Assembly: GCA_964624955.1 (NCBI GenBank)
Contig: CAZUZF010000023.1
Span: 1 to 15,136 of the forward strand
Direction of reading: 5' to 3'
DNA: 15,136 nucleotides
Source of the DNA: JACQHJ01 sp964624955
GTDB taxonomy: Bacteria > Patescibacteriota > Microgenomatia > Levybacterales > UBA12049
The notes beneath the pieces are model-generated. The model had not been told where the DNA came from and did not search any database. It saw only the letters and a list, made by a program, of their open reading frames with translations. Positions 6,942-13,532 of the stretch are shown here, piece after piece; the stretch's first letter is position 1; the number at the start of each line of letters is the position of its first letter. The position numbers and the translations under genes are program-made.

Positions 6942-8430
6942 GTTTTTCCGTCACCTTATATTCTAGTCTTTTTCCAAGCATTAGTTGAGTATGGGAAATA
7001 AGTGCTGGCAGAGCTGATAAGAAAAAGCCGACAATTGGAAGAAGTAAAAATTCCAAAGGGAAAAGTAGCTGTCTTTTTCTGGACGTCTTCAAATGTTTTG
7101 GTCTTTGCCTGAAATCTATAATAAACATGGCAATGGTAGCAATCAAGCAAATTGTAAGGATAAAGCCGGCAAGTCTGGGCAGGTTATATCCCAAAGTAGT
7201 TCTGGCAAAAACAGGATTTATAAAAGGCATAATATTTGCGGCAACGGTTATGATAAACCAGTTAACAGGCCAGAGGAAATGATCTAAAAGTACATTTGCC
7301 AAAAGCAATGTTTTTCTAACAAATGGAACACCGGGAACAGTTAGAAACCATTTAATAAACAAGGGATCATCGCTTGCTCCCCAGCTCCAGCGACGCTCCT
7401 GCTGATATTTATTTTTCAAAGACTTAATGTAGGAGGAAGAAAGTGGGGCGTCCATAGATGTTTTTAGAAATATCGGCTCCATCCAAACCTGGCCTTTCAT
7501 TTTAAAAAACGCTTTAAAGAATATTCTGTAATCTTCAGGAATTACGTCAGTATCCCAAAACCCTATTTGATGTAATAGTTTCAAAGAAAGGGAATAGGTG
7601 GAATTTGAAACAAGTCTGTCTTTTTGGACTAAAAGGCCTGTTCTCCAAAGACTGCCAAAAAAAGAAATTATTCTAATTGGAGCTGGAACATTCCAGAAGT
7701 TATTGTAATTTACATTAGCCGATTGCCAAAACTTATTGTATCTTAATTCATCTTTTAGAAAGCTATAAGAAAGATAAGAAAAGTACTGGGAATCAAAGAT
7801 TGAATCAGCGTCAACAGAAGAAATGGTCGTAAAGTCTTCGTCAACGAGTCCTGTCTTTATCAATCTTTTATAGGCAACTTTTCCTCCGTATGCTTCATTT
7901 GATGATTTTCCCTTTACTTCCCCCCTAATATCAGGATGGAATGTAGCAAAGATGTCTCCAAAAGTGTCTTTAAATTCAGAAATCAGAATAGCAGCCCTCG
8001 CTTTTGCAGCTACTTCTCTTTTTTCCATAGCCAGGACTATATAAATTCTTTTAGTTGGAAAGGATTGCTGTGCTAAACTTTTTATACCAACTCTAATTTT
8101 ATCAATGCTTTCTTGGTAGTTTGGGATGACCAAAATATGCGACATTTTTTCAAAGTTTTCCAATGGCCTTGCAAGCTCTAACCAGTTTTGGCTTTCTGCC
8201 TGTTTAATTTTTCTAGAGGCAATGAATGCGGTTATTGCAAGGGAGAATGATTTATAAAACCAATAGACGTCAAAAAAGAGAATAAAATATGCAACAGCTA
8301 AGGGGACAAAAAAAGATCCCCAGATAGGGAACAAAATTAAAGACCATGAAACGAACCCGGGAAGAATTTCCAAAGCCCTTCTTGTTTTTATAGGATAGGT
8401 TGTAAAAATATGGTTAAAAAAACTTGTCAT
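6937..8430 (-). CDS. Membrane-bound family 2 glycosyltransferase
   Basis: This 497-residue protein has membrane segments near 27-75, a cytoplasmic GT-A domain (about 95-330) and about four C-terminal membrane helices (from about 365). The domain begins SHILVIPNYQES and carries the metal-binding DAD at 207-209 (SSVDADS), the general-base region with Glu299-Asp300 (VIPEDYRIFFK) and QQERRW at 343-348. The last corresponds to the Q(Q/R)xRW signature of processive, cellulose/hyaluronan synthase-like GT2 enzymes. It probably adds sugars from a nucleotide donor at the membrane and may extrude the product; the sugar cannot be read from sequence. Its start overlaps the tatD-type stop as ATGA, so the two are translationally coupled. 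It is the first glycan gene of the operon. Confidence 0.85.
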   Translation of the reverse strand: MTSFFNHIFTTYPIKTRRALEILPGFVSWSLILFPIWGSFFVPLAVAYFILFFDVYWFYKSFSLAITAFIASRKIKQAESQNWLELARPLENFEKMSHILVIPNYQESIDKIRVGIKSLAQQSFPTKRIYIVLAMEKREVAAKARAAILISEFKDTFGDIFATFHPDIRGEVKGKSSNEAYGGKVAYKRLIKTGLVDEDFTTISSVDADSIFDSQYFSYLSYSFLKDELRYNKFWQSANVNYNNFWNVPAPIRIISFFGSLWRTGLLVQKDRLVSNSTYSLSLKLLHQIGFWDTDVIPEDYRIFFKAFFKMKGQVWMEPIFLKTSMDAPLSSSYIKSLKNKYQQERRWSWGASDDPLFIKWFLTVPGVPFVRKTLLLANVLLDHFLWPVNWFIITVAANIMPFINPVFARTTLGYNLPRLAGFILTICLIATIAMFIIDFRQRPKHLKTSRKRQLLFPLEFLLLPIVGFFLSALPALISHTQLMLGKRLEYKVTEKL

Positions 8431-9221
8431 AGCTTAAAAATTTTCTTTGCGTTCTGGGAAGTTTTTAAATCAACCTCTTGCTCAGAAATAGCCTTGATTT
8501 GGGCAATTTTTCTACCCGTCATTATAACATAAGAGGGCTCATTCCTTCCACCTCTGTAAGGCTCTGGAGTTAAAAATGGAGCGTCTGTTTCTGTAACAAT
8601 TCGATCAATTGGAGTGTTTCTACAAAGATCAGCTAAAGTTACAGTCTCTCCTTTGGCAAGACCTTTATAAGTGATATTTCCGTCAAAGCCGATATAAAAA
8701 CCTAAAGACAGAGCCTTTTTTAAAACATCAAGTGTAGATGCAAAACAGTGAAACATTCCTGGGATTTCTTGTAATAAATTTTTGTGAGCATTTAGTATTT
8801 CAAGAATATCTTCTCCTGCGTGTCTATTATGAATTTGCAAAGGAAGCTTTAAATCATAAGCCATTTGAACTTGAGCTTTAAAAACTTCTCTTTGTATTTT
8901 AGGGTCAACAATACCGTTTGATTTATAAGAATAATAATCTAATCCTATTTCTCCTATTCCAACCACTTTTTCATTTTGGGCAATTGCCTTAAGTTTTTCT
9001 TCCCAACCTTTTTCTAATTTATCCGCATGATGAGGATGAATACCAACAATTGCATAAAGGTTTTTGTATTTATGGGCAAGCTCAACAGCTTTTTGGCTTG
9101 ACTGAAGCGATGTCCCAACATTGATTATTGTTTCTACACCAGCCTCTTTAGCTTTTTTTATAACTTCATCATAGTCTTTTTCAAAAGCCTTAAAGTTTAA
9201 ATGGCAATGAACGTCAATCAT
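8427..9221 (-). CDS. tatD: TatD-family metal-dependent hydrolase
   Basis: This 264-residue TIM-barrel enzyme is of the TatD family (3'-5' DNase/RNase activity in studied members). All expected metal ligands are visible: His5 and His7 (DVHCH), Glu91 (GIGEIGLDYY), His131 (LQIHNRH), His158 (GMFHCFAS) and Asp213 (VTETDAPFLTP). I chose the ATG at 9221, not a start 30 codons upstream, because MIDVHCHL is the family N-terminus. A TATAAT also ends 6 bases before it, and the longer version would run into the promoter and signal peptide of the divergent gene. It is the first gene of the six-gene operon and overlaps the GT2 gene as ATGA. TatD enzymes have no known role in glycan synthesis, so the linkage may simply share a promoter. 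TGA is its stop codon. Confidence 0.93.
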   Translation of the reverse strand: MIDVHCHLNFKAFEKDYDEVIKKAKEAGVETIINVGTSLQSSQKAVELAHKYKNLYAIVGIHPHHADKLEKGWEEKLKAIAQNEKVVGIGEIGLDYYSYKSNGIVDPKIQREVFKAQVQMAYDLKLPLQIHNRHAGEDILEILNAHKNLLQEIPGMFHCFASTLDVLKKALSLGFYIGFDGNITYKGLAKGETVTLADLCRNTPIDRIVTETDAPFLTPEPYRGGRNEPSYVIMTGRKIAQIKAISEQEVDLKTSQNAKKIFKL

Positions 9222-9227
9222 AAAGAT

Positions 9228-9233
9228 ATTATA
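9228..9233 (-). promoter_or_regulatory. -10 box of the tatD-glycan operon, leaderless arrangement
   Basis: On the minus strand a perfect TATAAT (9233-9228) is followed by 6 bases and then the ATG at 9221, placing the expected transcription start at the start codon. No -35 box is recognisable. It is divergent from another TATAAT 12 bases away that serves the DUF2207 gene. Confidence 0.6.
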
Positions 9234-9242
9234 CAATTTGAG

Positions 9243-9251
9243 TGATATAAT
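9243..9251 (+). promoter_or_regulatory. Extended -10 promoter of the DUF2207 gene, leaderless arrangement
   Basis: TGATATAAT (9243-9251) is a perfect extended -10 element. It ends 7 bases before the GTG at 9259, so the transcript should begin at or one base before the start codon. No -35 match is seen, which is normal for extended -10 promoters. Confidence 0.65.
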
Positions 9252-9258
9252 TTGTGCA

Positions 9259-10908
9259 GTGAAAAAATTTATTTTTCTTATTTTTCTTTTAATATTCTTA
9301 TTTAACCCCAAATTTTCATTTGCAGAGGTAATCCATTCGTTTGATGTAAATATAACAGCTCACAAAAACGGAGAAATGGATGTTATTGAAAATGTAACTT
9401 ACGATTTTGAAGAATTAGATAAACACGGAATTTATAGATATATTCCCGCTTTTTCAAAGCTAGGGGATTTATACAGAATAATAAAAATTAAAAATATAGA
9501 AGTTCTAAGGGATGGAGAAAAGGAAAAATTTAGTGTTTCTCAAAATAAAGAGCAAATATATTTTAAAATTGGTGATAAAGATAAAACAATAACAGGAGCT
9601 CATTTATATAAAATTTCTTATAATGTTGAAAATGGAATTGGAAGTAACTTTGAAGACCACGATGAGATTTATTGGAATGTAACAGGAAATGATTGGAAAA
9701 TAATAATAGAAAAAGCAACTGCAACAATCTCCACAGATTTTGCCGTAAACTTAAATAATCTTATTTGTTTTGAAGGACCAGTTGGATCAACTGATAAAAC
9801 TTGTAAGGTTAATAATAATAGTATTTCTTCCTCTCAAATTCTCTATCCCGGATCTGGTCTTACAATAGTTGCTTCCTTTCCAGTTAATACATTTCCTAAA
9901 AGTATTTTAGTAAGGCAACTTCCTAAAACATTTGGAGAAAAAATAGTAGGTTGGTTTTTGGCAAACCTTCCTTTAATTTACATATTTTTTAATATTGTCT
10001 TACCCTTAATTTTGTTTTATTGGTACCAAACTCATAAAAATAAAAAAAGATTTGGGGTTCCAATTGTTAACTTTGATATACCCAAGGATAATACTGGAAA
10101 AAGACTTGCTCCAGCTCTTTGCGGAACAATAGATACTGCAAAACTTGAAAGAGACGATATAATTGCAACAATTTTTGATTTGGCGATACATAAATATATA
10201 AAACTTGAAGAAACAAAAACCACAAGAGCCTTACTTCCTGATAAAACAGAACAAAAAATCATAAAACTAAAGGAAAACGATGGAAAACTATCCAGTCTTG
10301 AAAAAACTTTGTTTAATAGGCTTTTTGAAAATGGAGACAGTGTTAAGGTTTCAGCTCTAAGACTTGATTTTTATAAAACTTTTAACAAAATGGAAAAAGA
10401 CGTTTTTAAGGAACTGGTAGATAAAGGATATTACATTAAAAATCCCAAAAATCAAAAAGCCTTTTTAATAATATTTGGAATGTGGGCATTGTTTACTTTA
10501 AATATAATTTTGGCAATTACTCTATTTTTACTTGCTAAAAAACTTAATGGCAGAACACAAAAAGGCGATGAGATAGATTATAGAATTGACGGTCTTAAAC
10601 TATTTTTAAAATCAATGAACAGAAACTATAAATGGCAGGCGCAAAAATTTTATACAGTTGAGCAAATGATTCCTTATGCAATGGCACTTGGATACATAGA
10701 TAAGTTTATGGAAGCATTAAAAATAATAAAACCAGATTATAACCCCAGTTGGTATAGAGGATATAGTGGAAACTTCTATGCAGGTTATGCAGCTTTTTAT
10801 GCAGCTTCGGCTTCTAATATGACGACATCAGCTCCATCTTCATCTAGTGGTTTTTCCTCAGGCTCATCAGGTGGTGGCGGAGGAGGAGGGGGAGGAGGAA
10901 GTTGGTAA
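9259..10908 (+). CDS. DUF2207 family exported membrane protein
   Basis: This 549-residue protein, read from GTG, starts MKKFIFLIFLLIFLF, a signal peptide probably cut after FSFA (residue 22). The exterior N-terminal domain (about 23-215) is the DUF2207 type: VIHSFDVNITAHKNGEMDVIENVTYDF, with IYRYIP and DEIYWNVTGNDW. A membrane helix (about 232-256), a cytoplasmic region, a second hydrophobic segment (about 395-418) and the family's IPYAMALGYIDKF segment follow. The protein ends SSGGGGGGGGGGSW, the usual glycine tail of this family. The biochemical function is unknown. A TTG start 7 codons earlier is possible, but it precedes the -10 box and spoils the signal peptide. The glycine codons at the end also form the ribosome binding site of the next gene. 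Confidence 0.88.
   Translation: MKKFIFLIFLLIFLFNPKFSFAEVIHSFDVNITAHKNGEMDVIENVTYDFEELDKHGIYRYIPAFSKLGDLYRIIKIKNIEVLRDGEKEKFSVSQNKEQIYFKIGDKDKTITGAHLYKISYNVENGIGSNFEDHDEIYWNVTGNDWKIIIEKATATISTDFAVNLNNLICFEGPVGSTDKTCKVNNNSISSSQILYPGSGLTIVASFPVNTFPKSILVRQLPKTFGEKIVGWFLANLPLIYIFFNIVLPLILFYWYQTHKNKKRFGVPIVNFDIPKDNTGKRLAPALCGTIDTAKLERDDIIATIFDLAIHKYIKLEETKTTRALLPDKTEQKIIKLKENDGKLSSLEKTLFNRLFENGDSVKVSALRLDFYKTFNKMEKDVFKELVDKGYYIKNPKNQKAFLIIFGMWALFTLNIILAITLFLLAKKLNGRTQKGDEIDYRIDGLKLFLKSMNRNYKWQAQKFYTVEQMIPYAMALGYIDKFMEALKIIKPDYNPSWYRGYSGNFYAGYAAFYAASASNMTTSAPSSSSGFSSGSSGGGGGGGGGGSW
10881..10901 (+). promoter_or_regulatory. Shine-Dalgarno array inside the DUF2207 glycine codons
   Basis: The GGA/GGG codons of the DUF2207 glycine tail read as overlapping AGGAGG motifs immediately before the TTG start of the acetyltransferase gene. 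Some copies are at suitable spacing. Most other genes in the window lack such a site. Confidence 0.55.
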
Positions 10909-11327
10909 ACTTTAGAGGTTATAAAAGTAAAGATTACCCCTTGGTCAAGCAAATATTACAGGAGTCCGATCTTTTTGATGAGATTTGGGATAGTAAAGAC
11001 AATTTAAGGGGAATGATTAATAAAGATTCAGAGTCTATTTTAATTGCTGAAGATAATGCAAAGATTATTGCCACAATTTATCTTATTTCATTTGGATCAA
11101 AAATAGCATTTATATTTAGACTGGCAGTTAAAAAGGAATATAGAAATAAAGGTATTGCAACTAAACTTATTAAATTTGCACAGGATATTTTATCAAAACG
11201 AGGAGTTTTAGAAATTGGACTTCTTGCTGATGCCAGTAACAAAAAACTTTTAGATTTTTATAACAAACGTTTATTTAAGACATCAAATAAGCATTGGATT
11301 TATTTTTGGAAAACGTTAAATAAATAA
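10902..11327 (+). CDS. GNAT-family N-acetyltransferase
   Basis: This 141-residue protein is a single GNAT domain, which transfers an acetyl group from acetyl-CoA to an amine. The acetyl-CoA loop is RNKGIA (81-86) within LAVKKEYRNKGIATKLIKFA. The preceding beta strand (KIAFIFRLAV) and the C-terminal LLDFYNKRLFKTSNKHWIYFWK fit the fold. The start is a TTG at 10902, lying 7 bases inside the end of the DUF2207 gene. It is supported by an AGGAGG-rich stretch directly upstream and by the VNFRGYKSKDYPLVKQIL N-terminus, which supplies the first strand and helix. The next in-frame ATG, at residue 39, would remove them. Substrate is unknown, and linkage to DUF2207 gives no strong clue. Confidence 0.85.
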   Translation: MVNFRGYKSKDYPLVKQILQESDLFDEIWDSKDNLRGMINKDSESILIAEDNAKIIATIYLISFGSKIAFIFRLAVKKEYRNKGIATKLIKFAQDILSKRGVLEIGLLADASNKKLLDFYNKRLFKTSNKHWIYFWKTLNK

Positions 11328-11344
11328 TTTATTTTTACAAGATC

Positions 11345-11373
11345 TTGACAGGAAAACTTTCCAGTAGTATAGA
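11345..11373 (+). promoter_or_regulatory. Promoter of the 51-codon gene, leaderless arrangement
   Basis: TTGACA (11345-11350), 17 bases, then TATAGA (11368-11373): 6/6 and 5/6 matches with ideal spacing. The -10 box ends 6 bases before the GTG at 11380, so the transcript is predicted to start at the start codon. Confidence 0.75.
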
Positions 11374-11379
11374 GAAATT

Positions 11380-11535
11380 GTGAAGAAAAACTCAATTAAA
11401 AGATCATATCCCCATGGTGGAGGATTATTCTGGCAAAAAGCGTATAAAAGAAACGGTAAATTAGTAAAGGCTCATTTTAAAACAAAACCTGATAACAATA
11501 AATTTAATAACAGAAAAAATATTTTGGGATACTAG
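11380..11535 (+). CDS. Small basic protein, 51 residues, unknown function
   Basis: A GTG-initiated frame encodes a 51-residue soluble peptide with 14 Lys/Arg and only one acidic residue. It begins MKKNSIKRSYPHGGGLFWQ and contains GKLVKAHFKTKPDNNKFNN (26-44). That stretch resembles a short motif of the form G-x-x-V-x-x-H-x-x-T-x-P-D-x-N-x-x-N-N, which I recall from small or repeat-containing bacterial proteins of unknown function. Support for a real gene is the precisely placed promoter, the predicted transcript start on the GTG, the motif, and the fact that it fills the gap exactly: its TAG stop abuts the metK stop with no base between. No signal peptide or membrane helix is seen. Confidence 0.7.
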   Translation: MKKNSIKRSYPHGGGLFWQKAYKRNGKLVKAHFKTKPDNNKFNNRKNILGY

Positions 11536-12630
11536 TTACCTCTCCCAAGGAAAGTGATCTCTTCCAAAGTGGCCATAGGCGGAAGTTCTCAAATAGATTG
11601 GTCTTTGTAAATTTAATCCTTCGATTATTCCCTCAACTGAAGTATCTAAAAGTTTTGCCATAAAATCTTTAATAATATTAATATTTACTTTTTCTGTTCC
11701 AAACGTTTCAACCTCTTGCATAACTGGTTTTTTGGCTCCGATAAAATAGGCAAGTCTAACTTCCGCCTTATCAGCTAATTTTTCCCTGACAATATTTTTA
11801 GCCAAAAACCTAGCCGCATAAGCACCGCTTCTATCAACTTTTGTTGGATCTTTTCCGCTAAATGCTCCTCCTCCAACTCTTGCATAACCCCCGTATGTGT
11901 CAACAATTATTTTTCTGCCGGTTAGTCCGCTGTCAGATGCGGGTCCTGGCATATGCCAAACACCCGTTCCGTTTAAAATTAAATCTTTTATATTTATTTT
12001 AAATCCAAATTCATCCAATACCTTTTTGACAACTTCTTTATAAAGGTCTTTTTTAACCTGTTTAATATCAACATCTTCTCTGTGAGGAACCGCAATGACA
12101 ACCTGTAAAACCTTATATGGTAATCCGTTTCTATATTCAATTGTTACTTGAGATTTTCCATCAGGACGAAGATATTTTAAGATCTTTTTTTCCCTGACTT
12201 CATCAATTCTTTGTGCCAGCTTATGCGCAATTGTTATTGGAAGTGGCATCAGTGTTTTTGTTTCCTTGCAGGCAAATCCAAACATCATACCCTGATCTCC
12301 GGCGCCTTTTCTCTTTACACCTCTTGCAATTTCTCTTGATTGTTCATGAATATAAACTTCAACTGGAGATTGATCGCTGAAATTGAAACTTTCTTCTGTA
12401 TATCCCAACTCTCTAATTCTTTTTCTGGCTACTTTTTCATAATCTACGCTTGCATTGGCTGTTACCTCTCCCGCAAGAACAACTCTATTAAAAGCAGCCA
12501 TTGTTTCAACCGCAACTCTTGCCTTATTGTCATGTTTTAAGACTTCGTCTAAAATCGCATCGGAGATTGAATCGCAGATTTTATCTGGATGTCCGCTGCA
12601 AACTGACTCAGATGTAAAAATATAATCCAT
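11536..12630 (-). CDS. metK: S-adenosylmethionine synthetase
   Basis: This 364-residue enzyme makes S-adenosylmethionine from methionine and ATP, the cell's main methyl donor. Signatures: TSESVCSGHPDKICD near the N-terminus with the catalytic HPDK (14-17), GAGDQGMMFGFA (109-120) and GGGAFSGKDPTKVDRS (253-268) of the ATP/phosphate site. The C-terminus ends GHFGRDHFPWER. At 364 residues it is slightly shorter than the usual 380-400. Expression is controlled by a SAM-I-clan riboswitch directly upstream; the AAAGAGG before the ATG serves both as ribosome binding site and as the 3' arm of the terminator. The gene is transcribed alone. Confidence 0.98.
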   Translation of the reverse strand: MDYIFTSESVCSGHPDKICDSISDAILDEVLKHDNKARVAVETMAAFNRVVLAGEVTANASVDYEKVARKRIRELGYTEESFNFSDQSPVEVYIHEQSREIARGVKRKGAGDQGMMFGFACKETKTLMPLPITIAHKLAQRIDEVREKKILKYLRPDGKSQVTIEYRNGLPYKVLQVVIAVPHREDVDIKQVKKDLYKEVVKKVLDEFGFKINIKDLILNGTGVWHMPGPASDSGLTGRKIIVDTYGGYARVGGGAFSGKDPTKVDRSGAYAARFLAKNIVREKLADKAEVRLAYFIGAKKPVMQEVETFGTEKVNINIIKDFMAKLLDTSVEGIIEGLNLQRPIYLRTSAYGHFGRDHFPWER

Positions 12631-12655
12631 AAAAAAACCTCTTTATCAAAAGAGG
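12631..12655 (-). terminator. Riboswitch-controlled intrinsic terminator overlapping the metK ribosome binding site
   Basis: On the minus strand CCTCTTT (12655-12649), loop TGAT and AAAGAGG (12644-12638) form a perfect 7-base-pair hairpin followed by seven T (12637-12631) and then the metK ATG. The 3' arm contains GAGG 7 bases before the ATG, so the same hairpin can end transcription and, on any full-length transcript, mask the ribosome binding site. Confidence 0.9.
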
Positions 12656-12750
12656 CAAAGATTTTTGTCCTTTACAGAACCTCATCTTCCTGGCACCGTG
12701 GTCTTTCTCGGTTGCCGGTCCGTTATTTACGGGCTCTCTTGATGACTATA
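12656..12750 (-). promoter_or_regulatory. Compact SAM-I-clan (SAM-I/SAM-IV-like) riboswitch of metK
   Basis: Read on the minus strand from 12745, the leader has ATCAAGAGAG, CCGGCAACC and GGTGCCA in the order and context of the SAM-I core. Helices: P1 TCATC (12745-12741) with GATGA (12686-12682); P2 CCGT...ACGG around AAATA; P3 ACCG...CGGT around ten bases. The P4 arm of classic SAM-I is absent, as only GGAA separates GGTGCCA from the P1 3' strand. P2 has no room for the kink-turn and pseudoknot. The aptamer is about 64 bases against roughly 95 or more in SAM-I. An alternative antiterminator is visible: GAGG (12683-12680) with CCTC (12655-12652), and AAAG (12673-12670) with CTTT (12660-12657). 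SAM should stabilise P1, free the terminator and switch metK off. The clan is confident; the subclass is not. Confidence 0.85.
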
Positions 12751-12754
12751 ACTT

Positions 12755-12783
12755 ATTAAATATTATCCCAAAAGCTTTGTCAA
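12755..12783 (-). promoter_or_regulatory. metK promoter upstream of the riboswitch
   Basis: TTGACA (12783-12778), 17 bases, then TTTAAT (12760-12755) on the minus strand. The predicted start lies near 12748, just before the P1 helix, so the transcript begins with the aptamer. The -35 box lies 8 bases after the stop of the upstream gene. Confidence 0.7.
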
Positions 12784-12791
12784 TAATTAAA

Positions 12792-13445
12792 TTACTGCTC
12801 TAAAGCATTTTGACAGGCTTTCTTTGCACCTGCATCTTCTATTGAATCACAAATTGAAGAATTATAGGTTGTACCTTGTTTTTTCATCATTTCTTTACTT
12901 TGTTCCATCATTTCGGATACATCAGTAAATTTAATATTAGATGGAGGATTAAATTTGGATGAATCAACTCCCCATGGAGTGCATCTATAATCAAATTCTT
13001 TATTGAAATCTACATATTTACTTGCCTCATTTTGTTCTTCCTTTAAATCTTCTGGTGTTAATGTCATTTTGATTCCGCCTTCCATTTGATCTCCCCAAAC
13101 ATAGTTGTCATTGCCACGTCTTATCATGCTCATATTATAGGTTTTGTTATCCATTGTGGTTACAAAATCTCCCCGCATATTACCGGAAGAGAGATAAATT
13201 GTTCCTTTGCCTGAATATTTGTTTTCATCTGTTGGCATATTAAAACTACAGCTAACGTTTGCGTTGCTTGCAAGAAGATTAACCAAAGTATTCATGGCAG
13301 AATTGCCTTTGTTTTGCCCTGTGGTTGTATTAGAAGTTTGGTTTGCTGGGAAGATATCTTTATTTAAGAAAAAGTATCCTCCAAGGCCCAAAGCAATGAG
13401 GATAATAACTGCCACTGCTATAACTAATTGTTTTTGCTTAAGCAT
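12792..13445 (-). CDS. Exported or membrane-anchored protein with four cysteines, unknown function
   Basis: This 217-residue protein has one N-terminal hydrophobic segment (about 8-27) without a lipobox, so probably a membrane anchor. A Thr/Asn/Gly-rich linker (33-50) leads to an exterior domain. Cysteines are at 66 (NVSCSF), 155 (FDYRCTPWGVDSSKF), 199 and 211 (CDSIEDAGAKKAC); the last two are 11 residues apart and could form a disulfide. Repeating beta-type segments such as GKGTIYLSSGNMRGDF and YVWGDQMEGGIKM suggest a beta sandwich. I believe comparable proteins recur in Microgenomates, but I know no function. A promoter lies 10 bases before the ATG, leaving a leader of only a few bases and no ribosome binding site. 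Confidence 0.8.
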   Translation of the reverse strand: MLKQKQLVIAVAVIILIALGLGGYFFLNKDIFPANQTSNTTTGQNKGNSAMNTLVNLLASNANVSCSFNMPTDENKYSGKGTIYLSSGNMRGDFVTTMDNKTYNMSMIRRGNDNYVWGDQMEGGIKMTLTPEDLKEEQNEASKYVDFNKEFDYRCTPWGVDSSKFNPPSNIKFTDVSEMMEQSKEMMKKQGTTYNSSICDSIEDAGAKKACQNALEQ

Positions 13446-13455
13446 TGGTGAAAAG

Positions 13456-13484
13456 AGTATATATTTTCAATTTCTAATAGTCAA
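13456..13484 (-). promoter_or_regulatory. Promoter of the four-cysteine protein
   Basis: TTGACT (13484-13479), 17 bases, then TATACT (13461-13456), each 5/6. The -10 box ends 10 bases before the ATG at 13445, so the leader is at most about 4 bases. It is divergent from the promoter at 13497. Confidence 0.7.
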
Positions 13485-13496
13485 TAATTAAAACCC

Positions 13497-13527
13497 TTGA
13501 CAAATAACTAAAAAAAAGAGCAATAAT
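13497..13527 (+). promoter_or_regulatory. Likely promoter of the 60-residue membrane protein
   Basis: A perfect TTGACA (13497-13502) is followed, after a long 19-base spacer, by AATAAT (13522-13527), which ends 5 bases before the ATG. The -35 box is clear; the -10 box is weaker and its exact register uncertain. It again suggests a leaderless or near-leaderless transcript. Confidence 0.45.
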
Positions 13528-13532
13528 TATAT

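Larger units (their letters stand above)
3070..9221 (-). other. Six-gene operon: tatD, GT2, GT39-like, small membrane protein, WecA-like, UbiA-like
   Basis: All six genes run the same way. Junctions in order are ATGA overlap, 29-base gap, 17-base overlap, TAATG overlap and 20-base overlap. The only good promoter is upstream of tatD. Five of the six products are integral membrane proteins, four of them enzymes of lipid-linked sugar chemistry, so the unit probably makes a surface glycan. No flippase, ligase or sugar-nucleotide enzyme is present, so the pathway is incomplete here. Confidence 0.75.

Noticed and set aside
9238..9258. TTG start for the DUF2207 gene, 7 codons upstream
   Set aside because: It lies upstream of and across the extended -10 box, and the GTG at 9259 gives a normal signal peptide.
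9222..9311. 30-codon N-terminal extension of the TatD-type gene
   Set aside because: It would overlap the divergent gene's start and signal peptide, lies upstream of the TATAAT at 9233-9228, and the family begins at MIDVHCHL.
11318..11336. AAATAAA-TAA-TTTATTT hairpin at the end of the acetyltransferase gene as a terminator
   Set aside because: The stem has no G-C pair and only a short T run. It is expected by chance in this AT-rich sequence.
12340..12540. Plus-strand open frame inside metK
   Set aside because: Antisense to conserved metK catalytic-domain sequence, with no supporting signal.
13207..13491. Plus-strand open frame of 94 codons opposite the four-cysteine protein
   Set aside because: It has no promoter, overlaps the divergent promoter region, and the minus-strand reading has a signal anchor and a well-placed promoter.
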